64,000 nt of DNA from positions 20,178,775 through 20,242,774 of the forward strand of contig OZ029915.1 in the NCBI GenBank assembly GCA_964023275.1. The letters run 5' to 3'. A program made the position numbers and the translations under genes. Shown piece after piece: positions 1-12,695 of the stretch. This DNA is from Norana najaformis. Its lineage: Eukaryota; Annelida; Clitellata; Crassiclitellata; Hormogastridae. The stretch's first letter is position 1. Each line of letters starts with the position of its first letter. Under the pieces are notes generated by a model. That model did not search any database. It saw only the letters and a program-made list of their open reading frames with translations, and was not told where the DNA came from.

Positions 1-3000
1 ACAGGTTTTTACTTTCTAATTCTGAAACGCCAGAAAGGCTGCTTTAAGAGACGACAGAACATATCCTTCATCCAGGCACTGCGAGTTGATTGTATCTGAA
101 AGGACTTCTGATCCATCCAGAGAAGCTGAATACGAATTATGCCGATACTTTGCTGAGATGCATTAGCAGTACGGCTCGGTGTAAATGCAACCCGAAGAAT
201 AAGAAAAAGCAGAAGAAGACGGCGACGATGTAGCCGTCGCCGGGTACGCCTGATTTTGCCGAAGGGAATGAAGACACGACACAATTGCATTACAGTAATT
301 GATCTTGAAGCAGACAGAACGGGCCAGCAATCAGACGCCAGAGCTGCAACATCCGAGCACAAAATGCATGTAATAGATGTTGAGTCACAGCAGCACAATA
401 TCAACTGCAGGATGAAGGTCGCATCTCAGTATTCGTCTACAATAATACAGACTATATGCCACCCAGATGTCACTTGAAGAAAATGACGGCGCCTGACAGC
501 AATAACAACTGTCTGCTCTTAGCCAGATGGAAAATATCCAGCAGCAAGAAATATTCAAAAGCAGCACAATGTAATAGGCCCTACATATAGGCCTACAGTA
601 TATTATTACGTATCATTTAGACCTGTGACAACATACACTCGATATCCTTTATACGAAAACTTTCAATATAATAAGAAATTAAAGTTATATGCTGCATAAT
701 ATATTTTATATCGTTCGTTTTTACTGTAAGGCCAAGCAGTCAAATGTCAAGAAAGCTTTAATACAATCCGGGGAATAATTATTATCCTCAGAGACAAAGT
801 AGGCTGGGATTAAAGAAAAGTGAAAAACTTTATGGTTTCTGCAATGTCAGTGCCTTACTTAATATGTTATTGGCGTTGTAGAGATTTAGAATAAAGCAGA
901 GAGATTCTGGAAAATGCTAGCCGAGAAGATCTTTATTTTTTAGAAATAAAGAATTTATCAAAAAAGTTTGCTTTTCATTTTGGAAGAAGCTTTTACAATA
1001 AGCGAAAATACGAACTGAATTAGAGGCTAGGCTAACATGTAACAACGCAGCACCAATGAATAGTCTTGGATGATTGAAAGAATTCTAGTCCAAAACATAG
1101 GCCTATCGAACTTCTTGCTAAACTTACAGCCAGAAAAATCCTTGTATGATGCATCAGCCAGTTTTTATAAATTATGCATAAAGACACAGATGAACAACGT
1201 AAAAAGAAGAAAAGATACAATGACGTCTTACATCCAGAGAAAGAGTTGTAAGTAGACTATTTTGGTGCCGTTATTTTTGTTTACTTAGCAAAGACTGGTT
1301 ACAGCTTGACTTATATTAATTATTTTCGATTGTTGCCTCTTGAACAAATCGCTGCTTATTAAAATCAGCATTTAAGCCGACAGCTGTATTTTTGTTTTTC
1401 GTGTGCGGCTCATAGTTTATTAGTTAAGTGTGGGGCCTATTTGTTGATATAGTTGAGTGTTATGCCAGGAGCTGAACAAGAACCTTCAGGTTTTTAAAAG
1501 CGAAATCAGCGACAGAAATACCTGTTCGGCATGTCGACAGCCGATAGGCTATCACCAGGCCGACTACGCAAATGACTAAGCACTTAGCTTGGCACTTATA
1601 CTAGTGACATGCTGATAATTGACGGATCGTTGGCGGCAAATTTGGTAAACAGAGCTAATATAAATTGGCCTCTTCGTTTAGATGAGCCGTCATACTGGCA
1701 AATAGGAATCGGTCTTGAAATGCTGGACATTACTTGGCTATCCAAATCAACCAACGGTTCTTTATGCTTTAACTAGTAGAAGATTAGCCATAAATATTTT
1801 ACATCATTATTGCAATAAACCAAGCATATTCGCCCACGGGCACAATGATACTTTAAATAGATCTTGTATGAAGAGTCATCAATCACTTCTTCCTTCGGAG
1901 ACGAGAAGTAGGCCTGTAATTGAGAAAAATGACATGACGAATGGAGATTAATTAAAAGAGAATCGCCAGGTCGGAAGATCATAGAGATGCCTTTGGCAAG
2001 AGCAGAAATCCCTGGTGAGAGTAAATGATGCATTAGATGGCGGAGGTTGTTCGGGTAACAACGACAGAGCACTAAGATGACACTCTTCCAGTTACACACA
2101 TATGAAGCCACAGACTAATAGCCGTGAAACGAAGAATTCGACTGGTATGGATCGCAGTCCTGCAAAACTAAATTGAGACTGATGTAGCTTCATGAAATTG
2201 CTGACTGATTTTACAGAAGCCTTATAGAATATGCTAACAGTGTAATTGCATAACTAAGAAAGAAGCTAATTCATTGTATGAATCTTATGCAGAAGAACAG
2301 ATAAATGACAGCAGAAATGACATAAGAAGACAGTTGAGTTAATATGTAGCAGAATAGAATTTCTTAATATCTAAATAATAATTGTAATAGGTATATTTTA
2401 ATATTGTAAACTGTGTGAAACGGATTGGCTTCAGTAGTTAAACGAAGCCGACTGTAAGTTTGGACTTAGATTTGTCATGAATACAGCTAAAACTATTTGA
2501 GTTATTCAATAAGATCCGTCTCAGATACTACGAGACGTTAGTTTACATTTATTAGTTTCAACAAATGTGGCATTGTTATATGAACAATCATGTAATCTGT
2601 ACATTAACTGTGAATATGTTCCTTGTTGAAAGCTTTTAACTAATCAAAAACACAACCCTAGGTCTATGCAGAACCCCTACACGGAAATACAGTCAGTCTT
2701 AAAGTGCTTTGAGAGGTACTTAAAAGACGCTATAAAAGATGCTTCATTAAGCGTCTTAATGCATACAGACACACACATACATGAGTAATGCCAGGAGATC
2801 GTAGACACTGACGCATCCCGAACGCTCATAGAGAGCGGTTGTCTGATTATAGAGAACGTCTATTCTGGCCTATATTAGAGTAGACAAAACTGTCTGAAAG
2901 AAGTTGACATAGAATAAACTGCGACACCAGACAGATTACATCCACAAGCGTCTTAGCCACACTAGCTTTATTAGCAGATATCATTTGTACGAGCACACGA

Positions 3001-5575
3001 AGACAAACCATAAGCATAGATTCCGTTTAATACAACTATGAATAATCAATTAGACTAACTGTTGTAATCTTACCTGATACTTGTAACATTTGTCAGCTCG
3101 ACGTAATTGCTTCTCACCGTCTGTAACTTGTGCAAGATCTGAGCAAAAGGTGTGACAATTTCGTCTTCACATTGACTGTCACATTGAAACAGAAATACAC
3201 CGATGCCTCATGACGGTGATAAGTTTTCAACAATGTGTAAAAAATTATAAAATTATTTAATTATTTCATTAAAACAGATCATTTGCATATATGGTAGGTT
3301 TAATTGATTAAATCCTTGCTCTAAACCAATCGAGTACGAAATCATCTCTGCTGCATTTAATACCATGAATTACGAAATTTATGTCAAACATATCTCCTCT
3401 GATTTCAGAAAATCTGGTACTGTCTTATCTTAGATCAAGTATAATCTTTCCTCTCGCCCTTTCACACTTAAATGCTGCCGGACACTCATCTAATCCTCAC
3501 ACTCTCACTTGCTATACACGTCTTCCTATTCTGGGTTTCCTCTTTTATTCTTTACACCTTCTCACTCAGCACTCTCATTTTCTCATCCTCTGTCGATTAT
3601 CACTCTAAGCTAAAAGCACACAATTCTTCTTATCATCACAGCACCCACACCACCGCACTACACTAAATCACATCGCATTAGATTCCATTATATTACATTA
3701 CATTGCAGTACATTACCTATTTGACTTGTGGCGTTTGGGTCGGACATCCACCCTTATAGCTCTAAGATGAGAAACGACGGACTGAGCAGAAGCAGGAGGT
3801 AGAGTGAGTTTTCTTTTTGATCTTTCGTCTTTGACGCAACTTGAGCTAAGTTATATCAAAAACTAAAATTTGATAATCGACCCTTCTTAACAACTGATGC
3901 TTGCATATCTGGCTCACATTACAAATACTAGTGGCAGAGTATTCTCAGTCAGTGGCCATTATAATTAGGGCCTATACGATCATTCTTCTACAGTTTGCCA
4001 ACCTTCTGGGTACTGCAGGCAACAATAAATTTCTAACAGTCAAAATTTATGTATAAACTGACATCGATTCACATAAAACTTATCAAATCAGTCGATCTCT
4101 GATCCACGGCGATCAGGCAGTGTATGCATAAGACGGACATAGTTTTGCAAATTGTTCCACTGCGTTATTTGATTGATTTGTTAGACCTATAGGCCTACTT
4201 GTCCAATCGGCCTCTGCTAAATCTGATAAAGCCGTACATTTAAATCGGACAATATTATCAATACAATCGTTTTATATTGCAACCTTTATGTATGAAAGTG
4301 ACCTAAGAAGTTGTGTGAGAAAATGTGCTCCTTGGAGCTTGGCTAGTCATAGGATCAATCCAGGATTTCAGCGTCTGGTAATCTGGAGATGATCCAACGC
4401 AGAGGTCGGTAAATGGACTAGCATGAAACGGAGCTTGGTAGGAATGACAGGGTAGGCTTAGAATATAAAGGAGAATGGACAATTTGATATTTTGTCAACC
4501 ACATGGTGGCATAGAGCGTGAAATGGATGTTTGAATAAAGAAAATACACTGAAGATGAAATGAAGGTTTGTGGAGGGTGAACGCAAGGGTGAAAGACATA
4601 GAAACATGAAGAATAAATGGACAGAGAATGGAGGCTGAAGTGGATAGTGTTGACAGAGAGGGAGAGGATTTGTGAAACGGGCACTGAGCCTGGTATGACG
4701 AATGGAATAGATGGTAAAATAGAGAACAGGTTGGTGGGTGAGACAGAGCGTATACGTATATAATGAAGTAGAATGAAGGGTTGAATGGAGGGTTGATTAA
4801 AAGTAGAATTAAAAGTAGGTTGTACGTTTGAATGGAGACTGCAGTGAATGGTTTAACAGAAGGTTGAAATGTAAAAAGGAAGGTGAGCGTAGAATAGCCA
4901 GTGGAATAAGTGACAAATTGGTTTGGAATTGAGTTTTGACTGGTTAGTGCTGGCTGGAATTGAGAGTGCAATAGATGGTAAATGGCAATGCTGAGTGAAG
5001 AATCAACTGGAGAACGATTGAGCAAAATGAACCACAACTAAGACATAAATATTTATAAAACTGAATGTAATGTAATTTTGGTGATGAAATTTGCAAATAT
5101 GATTAGGAAACTGCTCAGCACGATGCCCCTCGGTTAAGCATACATGTTCAATGGATAGTTAGGCTTATGCAGCGCTTTGCATTTCAGAATTTATACTTAA
5201 TACAAGTGCCTTGCAGGGAGTTGGAAGATAGCCGAGCAGTACGAGGAGCAACAGAGTGTGCCTGGTAATATATGGTACCATCAACAAGAGTAAGAACGTC
5301 CATCATATCATATAGAAATGACGACATGTTTAAACATGCGAACATTCCACCCTTCATTCCATAACTGCTCAGTGTCCTTGGAACAAAGTGGCTTCGAGTG
5401 CAAAATGAATGAATGGCGATGCAGATGGATTTCAAGGGTATTGGGCTCCAAGTATCCCCGCTTGCACTTCACTATCAAGTGCATAGAAGAGTTGAGAGTA
5501 AAGGAAGGCACAGCACGAGTCTTCGCGATGCGTCCAAGGGAAATCCAAAGCTATTACCTACAGCACCCTACAGGC
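1..5575. other. No gene seen; AT-rich intron-like DNA, probably within PDE4
   Basis: No recognisable coding exon was found on either strand. Open frames here are short and unlike known proteins. The stretch lies downstream (minus-strand sense) of the PDE4 exon at 7588-7812, so it is most simply a PDE4 intron; that is inference. A short piece at 2701-2745 has the shape GTGCTTTGAGAGGTACTT then GACGCTATAAAAGATGC, matching the ends of the foldback at 21.3-21.7 kb. The plus strand is purine-biased around 4400-5000. Confidence 0.5.
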
Positions 5576-5599
5576 CTACACATACATAATGTTTACATA

Positions 5600-5800
5600 T
5601 ATACATGAATAAACATATACACATTTATACATGCATACATAAAATAAACAGACAGACAGACATACTTACATACACACATACATACGCATATACATACATA
5701 CATACATACATACATACATACATACATACATACATACATACATAGATACATGCATGCATGCATGCATAATACATGCATACATACGCAAAGGTCTGTTGTA
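5600..5800. repeat. (CATA)n microsatellite
   Basis: Imperfect CATA/TACA tetranucleotide tract, purest around 5690-5745, grading into CATG units at 5750-5775. The minus-strand open frame through it is only Cys/Met/Tyr/Val repeats and is not a gene. Confidence 0.95.
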
Positions 5801-6684
5801 CCTAACATTTCCATATAGGCTACAGATTCTGTCAGTCATCGTCTAGATCTGCAGTCTTTAGGCTTTCCAGACTTGATCTGCATGGCAACACCTAATTGGT
5901 TGCATCCGCTGATCAATACAAATCAAACGATGTCTTCGTCATCCGCAAAGCCTCCTTACCACAGGGATAGTGAGTCAAATTAATTTTTAAAATTGATCTG
6001 CGCCAATAACTACACGAATATTAATTAATTAGTCTCAAGAAATATCAAGTCTGCAAATATAATAAGCCACATGTTATTCTATGTTCCTGACATTGCCTCA
6101 CATTAGTATATTTAATGGCAATAGTAATGATAATGCATACCCGATTAATATTATTCTTTGCTCTTATATTAACTGCATTTAGTGGAACAATGCATGACTA
6201 GATGCGTCGTTTTGTCTGAATACGAATATCGACTTCCGCGTGTATGTAACAGAACGCCTTTATTACGCCCTCTAAGTGCTTATCGAAGGCGCTCCTCTCT
6301 AGACTAAATGGTTTCAGATTTCATTAAGGACAACAAGTTCATCCGTGGGCAAACGATGATCGGATAACTGTGGTTATATGGTAGCAACAGCCACAGTCAC
6401 AGCTTCGTTTTAGATGTACCATGATAAACACCTGAACAAAAATCAGCACAGACAAGTAGCTAAAATGTCCTACATTTTCATAATAGATGCTCCAAAATTC
6501 GTTGGCTTCCGGGCAGAGTCTCGGGCCTCGCTGGTGAGCTTACGACGCTCCCCAGGAAGAGAAATACACGAGGAAGAACGACATTCAAAAACTTGGATGT
6601 TTGAATGGCTCACATTTAGCTAGCGAGTGCAAGAAGGCCAAAGTCAGTAACATGAGATATAGCTAAGCGATAATATGACTTTTC

Positions 6685-6745
6685 TGCCATCGGTTGATGC
6701 CTTGTGCATTAGACACTGGCGCATTAGAAGTTGCTAATTATTATT
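6685..6745 (+). repeat. Interspersed repeat family A, partial copy
   Basis: The segment beginning GCCATCGGTTGATGCCTTGT and ending in GAAGTTGCTAATTA recurs at 11105-11222 (inverted) and 39950-40060 (same strand). This copy keeps only the conserved core. No coding capacity is seen. The shared core, including the ATTAGACAC-GGCGC step, shows these are copies of one dispersed element. Superfamily unknown. Confidence 0.75.
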
Positions 6746-7169
6746 TTCAATGAATGCGCTGAGAACCTTCCGTGAATTACGGGGTTTGAAAACCACGGCT
6801 TTAGCTGGCCTGTTAGGCTGTTTTAGAAGTAGCAGAACGGGCAAGTTCTAAAATAAACGTTAAATTTTCAGGTGCGGTGACATAGACCTAGAGATTACGA
6901 CAGATGTGCTAATTAAGTTCGCACCAATAGCTAGCTATTCAGTATATATAAAATAGAGATCTATGGTTACTGCTACTAGCCACTGAGTTTGGATTATCGC
7001 TCAGGTAGGGCAAAAGGCAGCAGACGACAGAAGAGGTATTAGGTAAATAAACCCTTTATTTGCATCTGTCAAGCGCTCATGCATGTTATAAACTATATTT
7101 TGTCATTGCATTCTGTGGCCACTGACAAGATTTTTTCAGAATTCTGTAAAGTTGACGAACTTTGCATCT

Positions 7170-7268
7170 GGGGCAGCGGAGGTGAAGGATCTCACCTGAT
7201 TAATTCACTGAAAAATGAGCAGGGCCGAGGTCAAACGGTCGCTATAGAAAAATGTGTACATTTAGGCC
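7170..7268 (+). repeat. SINE family 1, 3' tail fragment
   Basis: Contains GGTGAAGGATCTCACCTGAT, then a GAAAAATGAGCAGGGCCGAGG block and GGTCGCTATA. The same order occurs at 9400-9480 (plus) and 30330-30420 and 34560-34630 (minus). The tRNA-like head present in the 34.6-kb copy is missing, so this is a 5'-truncated fragment. Confidence 0.75.
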
Positions 7269-7587
7269 TAACTGTTTGTAGATAAACAAATTTTTCTGCC
7301 CTAACCGGAAGTAGTGCCCAAATCGCCATCGGCTTTAAGCCAATAACCGAAACTGTAACGATTCAGTGCTATTAATAGACACCATAACGTCATATGTACT
7401 TGCGAAAGCAAGAGCACGCCTGCTGTGCTAATAACGGTAAACTGACGTCGACTAAAGCGTTTTTAATTAGATAACGTCATCAGTCTTGGTGAAATCGATT
7501 AGCGTTTTTGTTGAAGAAGGCCAAGCCAGCTGAGAATGTTGGTTAACTGAGAGATAACTGAGAAGTGGACATGTGCGTGTGGCTTAC

Positions 7588-7812
7588 GTGTCACTGGCCA
7601 AGTGACCGGACCCAGCCGTTGATCGTGTCGTCAGTAGATCGTAGTCGTTGCTGCCCGATCGGTAAAGAAATGATCCGCGTCTTTGCGAAGCTGTTTCGTT
7701 CAGTCGACCGGGTAAGCTGATCAATCCGGTCGAATTAAGGACTCCATTGCTGCCACCGCCGGCTGCTGAGGCAGATGCTGATGCCACTCCACCACTGTTG
7801 TCGACATCGAAC
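7588..7812 (-). CDS. PDE4: PDE4 (dunce-type cAMP phosphodiesterase), internal UCR1-start exon
   Basis: PDE4 hydrolyses cAMP in the cytosol and at scaffolds. Read on the minus strand, this exon begins after an AG at 7813-7814 with a one-base codon remainder, then FDVDN, a Gly/Ser/Ala-rich spacer, and [18 protein letters not shown], ending ...LASD plus two bases before GTAAGC. The order FDV(D/E)N - variable spacer - SQRRxSFLYRSDSDYDL is diagnostic of the PDE4 exon that opens UCR1; RRxS is the PKA site that activates long isoforms. About 74 codons with no stop. Differences from the family: Gly for Glu before the serine and GSND in place of DSD. The frame has no ATG at its left end because it is internal. 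UCR2 and the catalytic domain are not in the window (expected to the left), and isoform-specific first exons were not found to the right. The acceptor tract is weak, so the exact start is less certain than the end. Confidence 0.85.
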
Positions 7813-7871
7813 CTACAGCCATAACGATCAACTGATAACCAAGATGCACCATCACAAATGATGACTTCGTC

Positions 7872-8118
7872 TATGGATGGATGGATGGATGGATGGATGG
7901 ATGGTTGGATGGATGGATGGATTGATGGATTGATGGATGGATTGATGGATGGATGGATAGATAGATGGATCGATGGATCGATCTATCGATCGATGGACGG
8001 ACGGATGGATGAATGGAGGGATGGGTGGGTGGATGGGGAGCGGAAGGGAGGAAGATGGAGGAAAGGATGGGTACAGTAAAGGATCGATGGAAGGATGAAT
8101 GGATGGATGGATGAACGA
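7872..8118. repeat. (TGGA)n microsatellite
   Basis: Long tract of ATGG/TGGA units with interruptions (ATTGATGG, ATCGATCG, AGGGATGGG). It starts about 60 bp upstream (minus-strand sense) of the PDE4 exon, inside the intron next to its acceptor site. Confidence 0.95.
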
Positions 8119-8149
8119 AGGAATAACTTAATTGTAATTGTAATTTAAG

Positions 8150-8420
8150 ATTCCTAAAGCGCTTCTTAGAGAATAAACTCTACAGGGGCGCTGCCGACCT
8201 GAACAAGTAAGATCACTGTTGAACAGTACAGTCTTCAGGCGCCTGTGTAACCCTGAGAGGGGAAGAGAGAGGGGTTCGAGTCGCAGATCTCTAGAGAAAC
8301 GGCTCCACCAGGTGGGACCAACATACGCAAAGCTTCTGGACTGGGCGGTAGCAGTTCGCATGCGAGGGACAAACAAGAGATCATGGGTGGCCGAATAGAG
8401 GATGCAACGGCCCTCCGGTA
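8150..8420. repeat. Interspersed repeat copy (GGCGCTGCC/AGGCGCCTG type)
   Basis: Contains AGCGCTTCTTAGAG, GGGGCGCTGCCGACCTGA, a GTCTTCAGGCGCCTG stretch and GGGACCAAC...CGAATAGAGG. This ordering resembles the repeat bodies at 59.6 and 60.0 kb (AATGTTTTCAGATTTGAGTG..., ...GGGGTGGGGCAGATATG...). The minus-strand open frame over it is a by-product. Family assignment rests on visual similarity only. Confidence 0.45.
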
Positions 8421-8429
8421 ACGAGGAGA

Positions 8430-9180
8430 TTTAATTGAGTCGTTGCATTCACTCATGAAATCATTGACTTTTATGTCACAGTCTATCAACTTTGAGATTT
8501 GCTGAATTTGTTCATTCTCCTTATTGACTGCCTGTCCTATTCTTGTCAACGTAACGAGATTTGAATAATTACGCGCATTGTTAGCCAAAGAATTGATTAT
8601 ATTCGAATCTGTAGGCTGATTGAAGGAAGACGTGTCCAGGCATTATATCCTTGTTGTAAGCAAATGTTCAAAATGAAAGTTCAAAAATGAAATCATTTCA
8701 GATTCAAAATAAAAGTCCGAAAATCGTCAAAATGTTAGGTCGACTTGAAGAAGACACAGGAAGACAAGCTGAGACTCAGAATGAAACCAAAAGGAAACAA
8801 TCTGTATATATGGATGCGTATATCTTAACATTTATATAGCACTTTTTAAGAATCTTTAAAAGGCGCCGTTTAGAAATCATTGTTGTAGGTTAGGCTTGAA
8901 ACTGACTGAACTGCGCACTCAGCAAGATAGAGACACTTTGCGACGACGTGTGTGGTCGCCTAGAAAGTGCAATCGGTGAGAGGCAGGTAATCCACATAAG
9001 AATCCAAATAAGAAGTCAAGTGATTGTTTCGGAATGCAGTCGCACTCCCGCGCAGCCAACGTCGAAGTCATATACTTTCACCCGCCTTTAGTAGGACTAC
9101 TGTTCAGTTAATTTACGTCTATCACTGCCAGACCCTGGAAACGTGGTCCTGGATTTTAAGGATCAGACACGTAAATATTT
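8430..9180. other. No feature seen
   Basis: AT-rich unique-looking sequence. No exon, array or inverted repeat was recognised. Confidence 0.4.
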
Positions 9181-9201
9181 CCCAACTAATAGAGGGCAGG
9201 C

Positions 9202-9490
9202 ACATCGCCTGGCCGTTATTAGTTACATCCATTCTACTGGCCTATTTCTCGGGCTACCACAGTCCGTACACGGGGACCTTAAATGGCGTGGCCATCGTGG
9301 ACATCGCCTGGTCGTTATTAGTTACATCCAGTCTACTGGCCTATTTCTCGGGCTACCAAGGTCCGCACACGGGGACCCTAAATGGCGTGGCACTCAGTCA
9401 AACGGACAGTGGTGGTGAAGGATCTCACCCGATCAATTCAATGAAAAATGAGCAGGGTCGAGGCCATACGGTCGCTATAAAAAGCATGAA
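9202..9490 (+). repeat. SINE family 1 copy with 99-bp tandem duplication
   Basis: Two adjacent 99-bp units (9202-9300 and 9301-9399) start ACATCGCCTGG and each ends near GGGGACC-TAAATGGCGTGG. They differ at only a handful of positions. They are followed by the family-1 tail GGTGAAGGATCTCACCCGAT through GGTCGCTATA. Because 99 is a multiple of three, the duplicated stretch keeps an open frame (two 33-residue repeats), but this is a repeat, not a gene. The GGACC-TAAATGGCGTGG block also occurs in the 34.6-kb SINE. Confidence 0.8.
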
Positions 9491-9499
9491 AATTTACAT

Positions 9500-10250
9500 A
9501 ACTTACTTTAGGCTATTGTCAGCTAAGTAATTATACTACATCTACAAGCGTTCAGACAGAAATTGGCTACACATAAAATTATAGAAACAGAGGCAGAAAT
9601 AGAAACAGATAAAGATACAGATATTACAAACGTACAGAACTATAAATACAGGGATAGAATCAGATACGGACACGGCACGGCCACGGCACGTTTAGTGTCC
9701 TTTCACCGACTGTGGCCAACAGCCCCACATATTGCATGTTGTTACTAGGAATTAATTTCAACGTTGCATCTGGTTCCGAACACAGTCCCAGACACGTTTC
9801 CGCTCCAGTGGAGGCATGACATTATTAATGATGATGATGATGATGCCGGTTTTTAAGAAGGCGTTTTATAGGTTTTAAATGGACTTTTAACTGCATTCAG
9901 TATTGCCTTCATATGGATCTATAAATATGCTTTTAAAACGGCTTTTATTGCCGAATTCTATGGAAATTAGTCTCGCCGAGATTGCTTTACGCAGCAAATT
10001 CATCTATCCTTGCAATACCCTGTCTGTTTCACTGTTGTCCCTGTGCCCATCCACTTGCCTCTGTCTCTTCGTGCGCCTGTCTATCTGCCCATCTGCCGGT
10101 TCATATGTCCAGGCGGTCAGAGGGTCGTCCTAATGTATTGGCAGGAGGAAATCGAGGCCAATTATTTGCTGTAATGGGATCCGAGTAGGCATCCCTCCTC
10201 CCACCCGTCCGCTGCCCCATGCATGGGCAGTGGATTAAGTCCGATTAGCG
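9500..10250. other. No gene seen
   Basis: Mixed AT-rich sequence with a short ATG/GAT trinucleotide run at 9828-9845. Open frames are short and not recognisable. Confidence 0.4.
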
Positions 10251-10254
10251 TTCT

Positions 10255-10500
10255 AGCGCCACCGCTGTCGTCGTCATCGTCGTTATGATCTCCTCGTCCT
10301 TCCTCTTCTCCTCCTCCTCCTCCTCCTCCTCCTACTCTTTCACCTCCTTATACCCCTGCTTTTTCTCCTAGTTCTTTTTGCTATTCTACCTCCCCATCTT
10401 TCTTCTTCATTTCCACCTCCTTCTCGTCCTTTTTCGTCCTCTTTTTTCTTACTCTTCCTCCTCCTCCTTCCTTTCTTCTTCTCCTCCTCCTGTTCTTGAA
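10255..10500 (+). repeat. Polypyrimidine (CTC/CTT) tract
   Basis: Nearly pure C/T plus strand with runs of CTCCTC, including (CTC)n at about 10305-10333. The minus-strand Lys/Arg/Glu frame is low complexity only. Confidence 0.9.
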
Positions 10501-10629
10501 TACTGAAGTGTCTCAGATCTTTTAGCCATATTACTGTCTGCTTACAGCCTACATTATTTCCCAAAGAATGGAGCCACGCGTGTCAAAGGGGGAAGTACGT
10601 CGTCATCTGCCAGTCGTAGATCCTTTCGT

Positions 10630-10659
10630 ATAGAGATAGACAGACAGAGAGAGAGAGAC

Positions 10660-10712
<53 letters not shown>
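10630..10712 (+). repeat. (GA)n microsatellite
   Basis: GACAGACAGAGAGA grading into an uninterrupted GA dinucleotide run of roughly 40 bp or more. Confidence 0.95.
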
Positions 10713-10721
<9 letters not shown>

Positions 10722-11104
10722 TGGAGGGTGTACTTTCGATGATTAGTTCGGTCTGCGGCCGATACGTGCCAGTTCTTTGTCGAACTCGGTGTTGAATATA
10801 AAATGGGACCAAATGAAACAATGAATGTTAATTAAATGGGTCTTTTCTCTGGATACAGTACGACTAATACATCAGGCATCTGGTCCCAGTCGACGACCCA
10901 GAGGATCACCTCTCGTCGCCTAAATGGCATCCATCGCATCACTTAGACACTCCGAACACATGGGTGCTGGAGAAGTATGTATTCTGAACATGCACATATA
11001 TGTAATATGTACGCATGCATATGTACATATGTAGGCACACATACACATAAACATATACATATGCATATACTATTCATTATATACATATAGGCTTCATGCA
11101 CATC

Positions 11105-11222
11105 ATTAATTAGTAACTTCCATGACGCAGGTGTCTAATGCACAATGCATCAACCGATGGCGCACCAAAACCAAGCCACAATCAGATCAATATCCAGAAG
11201 ATCAGTCCGCGAAGGTAGAGAG
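11105..11222 (-). repeat. Interspersed repeat family A, longest copy
   Basis: On the minus strand it reads GCGGACTGATCTTCTGGATA, TTGATCTG, GTGGCTTGGTTTTGGTGCGCC, then the family core CATCGGTTGATGC and GAAGTTACTAATTA. The copy at 39950-40060 matches across the same span, which fixes a unit of at least 110 bp. A further fragment of its outer end (CAATATCCAGAAAGTCAGTCCG) appears twice in tandem at 11827-11870. Confidence 0.75.
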
Positions 11223-11224
11223 GC

Positions 11225-12010
11225 AACCTATGGGGATAAGCATTTTTAAACAGATAAGTCTTAAGTTAGGAACGAAATGACAGAAGCGACTGCATGAGGA
11301 GAAAGAACAGATGCAGGAACAGAGTTCCAAAATTCATATCCAGCAGCCGAAAAAACCTCTTCACCAGAAGAGCTGTAGTATTTGGCACAACCAGAAAGAG
11401 ACAATCAGATGATCTGATTGAATAACGAAAAATCTGGGGCATGAAGACTGATTTTAAGTATTTTGGTTGGCCAGAGTTCAATGTTTTATAAACTATAAGC
11501 CTCTATTTAAAACCTAAATCCTTTGACGAGAGGGAAGCCAATGCAAAGATCTAAGCATTTGGGTTAAATGCTCATATTTTGAAGCCAATTACTTATGTAT
11601 CGTATTATTTTAAATGTGAATATATGAAACGATATGTAATATAAGTCAAGAGCTGTTAAGGGCTAACCATTACTTATGCCTTTGTGCTACGCCTGAAGTC
11701 TTAGCAAGTACTTCGATTTGATAAGATCCATATTGGCCTAAGCATAGAGCTGTAGTCTAAAATACACACATTTATACTTATATACAATTATGACATGTAG
11801 CAAAGAGACGCAACAGCCGCACTGGGGTCAATATCCAGAAAGTCAGTCCGATATTCAGAAAGTCAGTCCGATAAAACAGAGACGCAGTCTATGCCAACTG
11901 GAAGAGATAAGTTGAGACCGAAATGACACAAGGGACTCTGAGTAGAATCAACAGATGCAGCAAGAGAGTTCAAAATCTAGGTTCAGCAGCACAAAAAGCA
12001 CGAGTAAATG
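11225..12010 (+). repeat. Two diverged copies of an AGATAAGT...AAATGACA repeat
   Basis: At about 11250-11345 the order is AGATAAGTCTTAAGTTAGGA, CGAAATGACAGAAG, ACAGATGCAGGAACAGAGTT, CCAAAATTC, CCAGCAGC. At about 11900-12000 the same order recurs: AGATAAGTTGAGAC, CGAAATGACACAAGGGACT, ACAGATGCAGCAAGAGAGTT, CAAAATCTAGGTTCAGCAGC. Each copy lies next to a family-A fragment (GTCAGTCCG), so family A and this body may be parts of one larger non-autonomous element. No coding frame. Confidence 0.65.
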
Positions 12011-12019
12011 CATGTAAAT

Positions 12020-12640
12020 GTGCAGCACAAATTTTAAAATGTACGAATTAACAGTGTAGGCCTCTAAGGTGGGTTGCTTAAATTAAAATTTTAGTAATAT
12101 AAAACAGCTTGACAAGCACATTCGATTCAGATTGAAAGGGCAAGTCTTCATTTAAATCGTTAATCATAATCAACCACGTTCATGTAGTCTGAGTTCGAAA
12201 AACATTGATCACTTGTAAGTTTAATGAACGAAAGAGGAGACTACACAGGACCTTAAGCAGCCGTCTCATATATGATATTACTGCAGCTTGAATGTTCACA
12301 GAATGAATTATACAAACCGTCATTTATAAAGTGTCTTGCAAACAGACAACAGTGCGGTCTTCCCCAGCACTCACTTTAATAGGTCAGTGTGTATTTCATA
12401 AACACTATAACTAAACTTAGGACACACGCAGGTATATTAGATACCATGTTCCAGTACTATTGAGAGGTTCTTACAAGACGCTACACAAATGCATAGGGTA
12501 CATACTGTACTGTACATAGATACATACATACGTGTAAATATATACTTACAAATATAAATGTATAAACGCGTACATGCACACATACATGCCTAGACACATA
12601 CTTACATACAGTCATACATACATACATATATACTTATAAA
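12020..12640. repeat. AT-rich sequence with imperfect (TACA)n at its right end
   Basis: TACA/CATA-rich from about 12520 to 12640, directly before the LINE fragment. 12440-12490 holds a GAGAGGTTCTTACAAGACGCTACA piece related to the foldback ends at 21.3 kb. Nothing coding seen. Confidence 0.7.
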
Positions 12641-12695
12641 GATACCTCTGCTATGAATACTAAGTTTCATTTCCTAGTTCTAACAATGTGGCTAA

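Noticed and set aside
5593..5814. Cys/Met/Tyr/Val-rich peptide frames at CATA arrays (also 26266-26616)
   Set aside because: Translation of tetranucleotide repeats.
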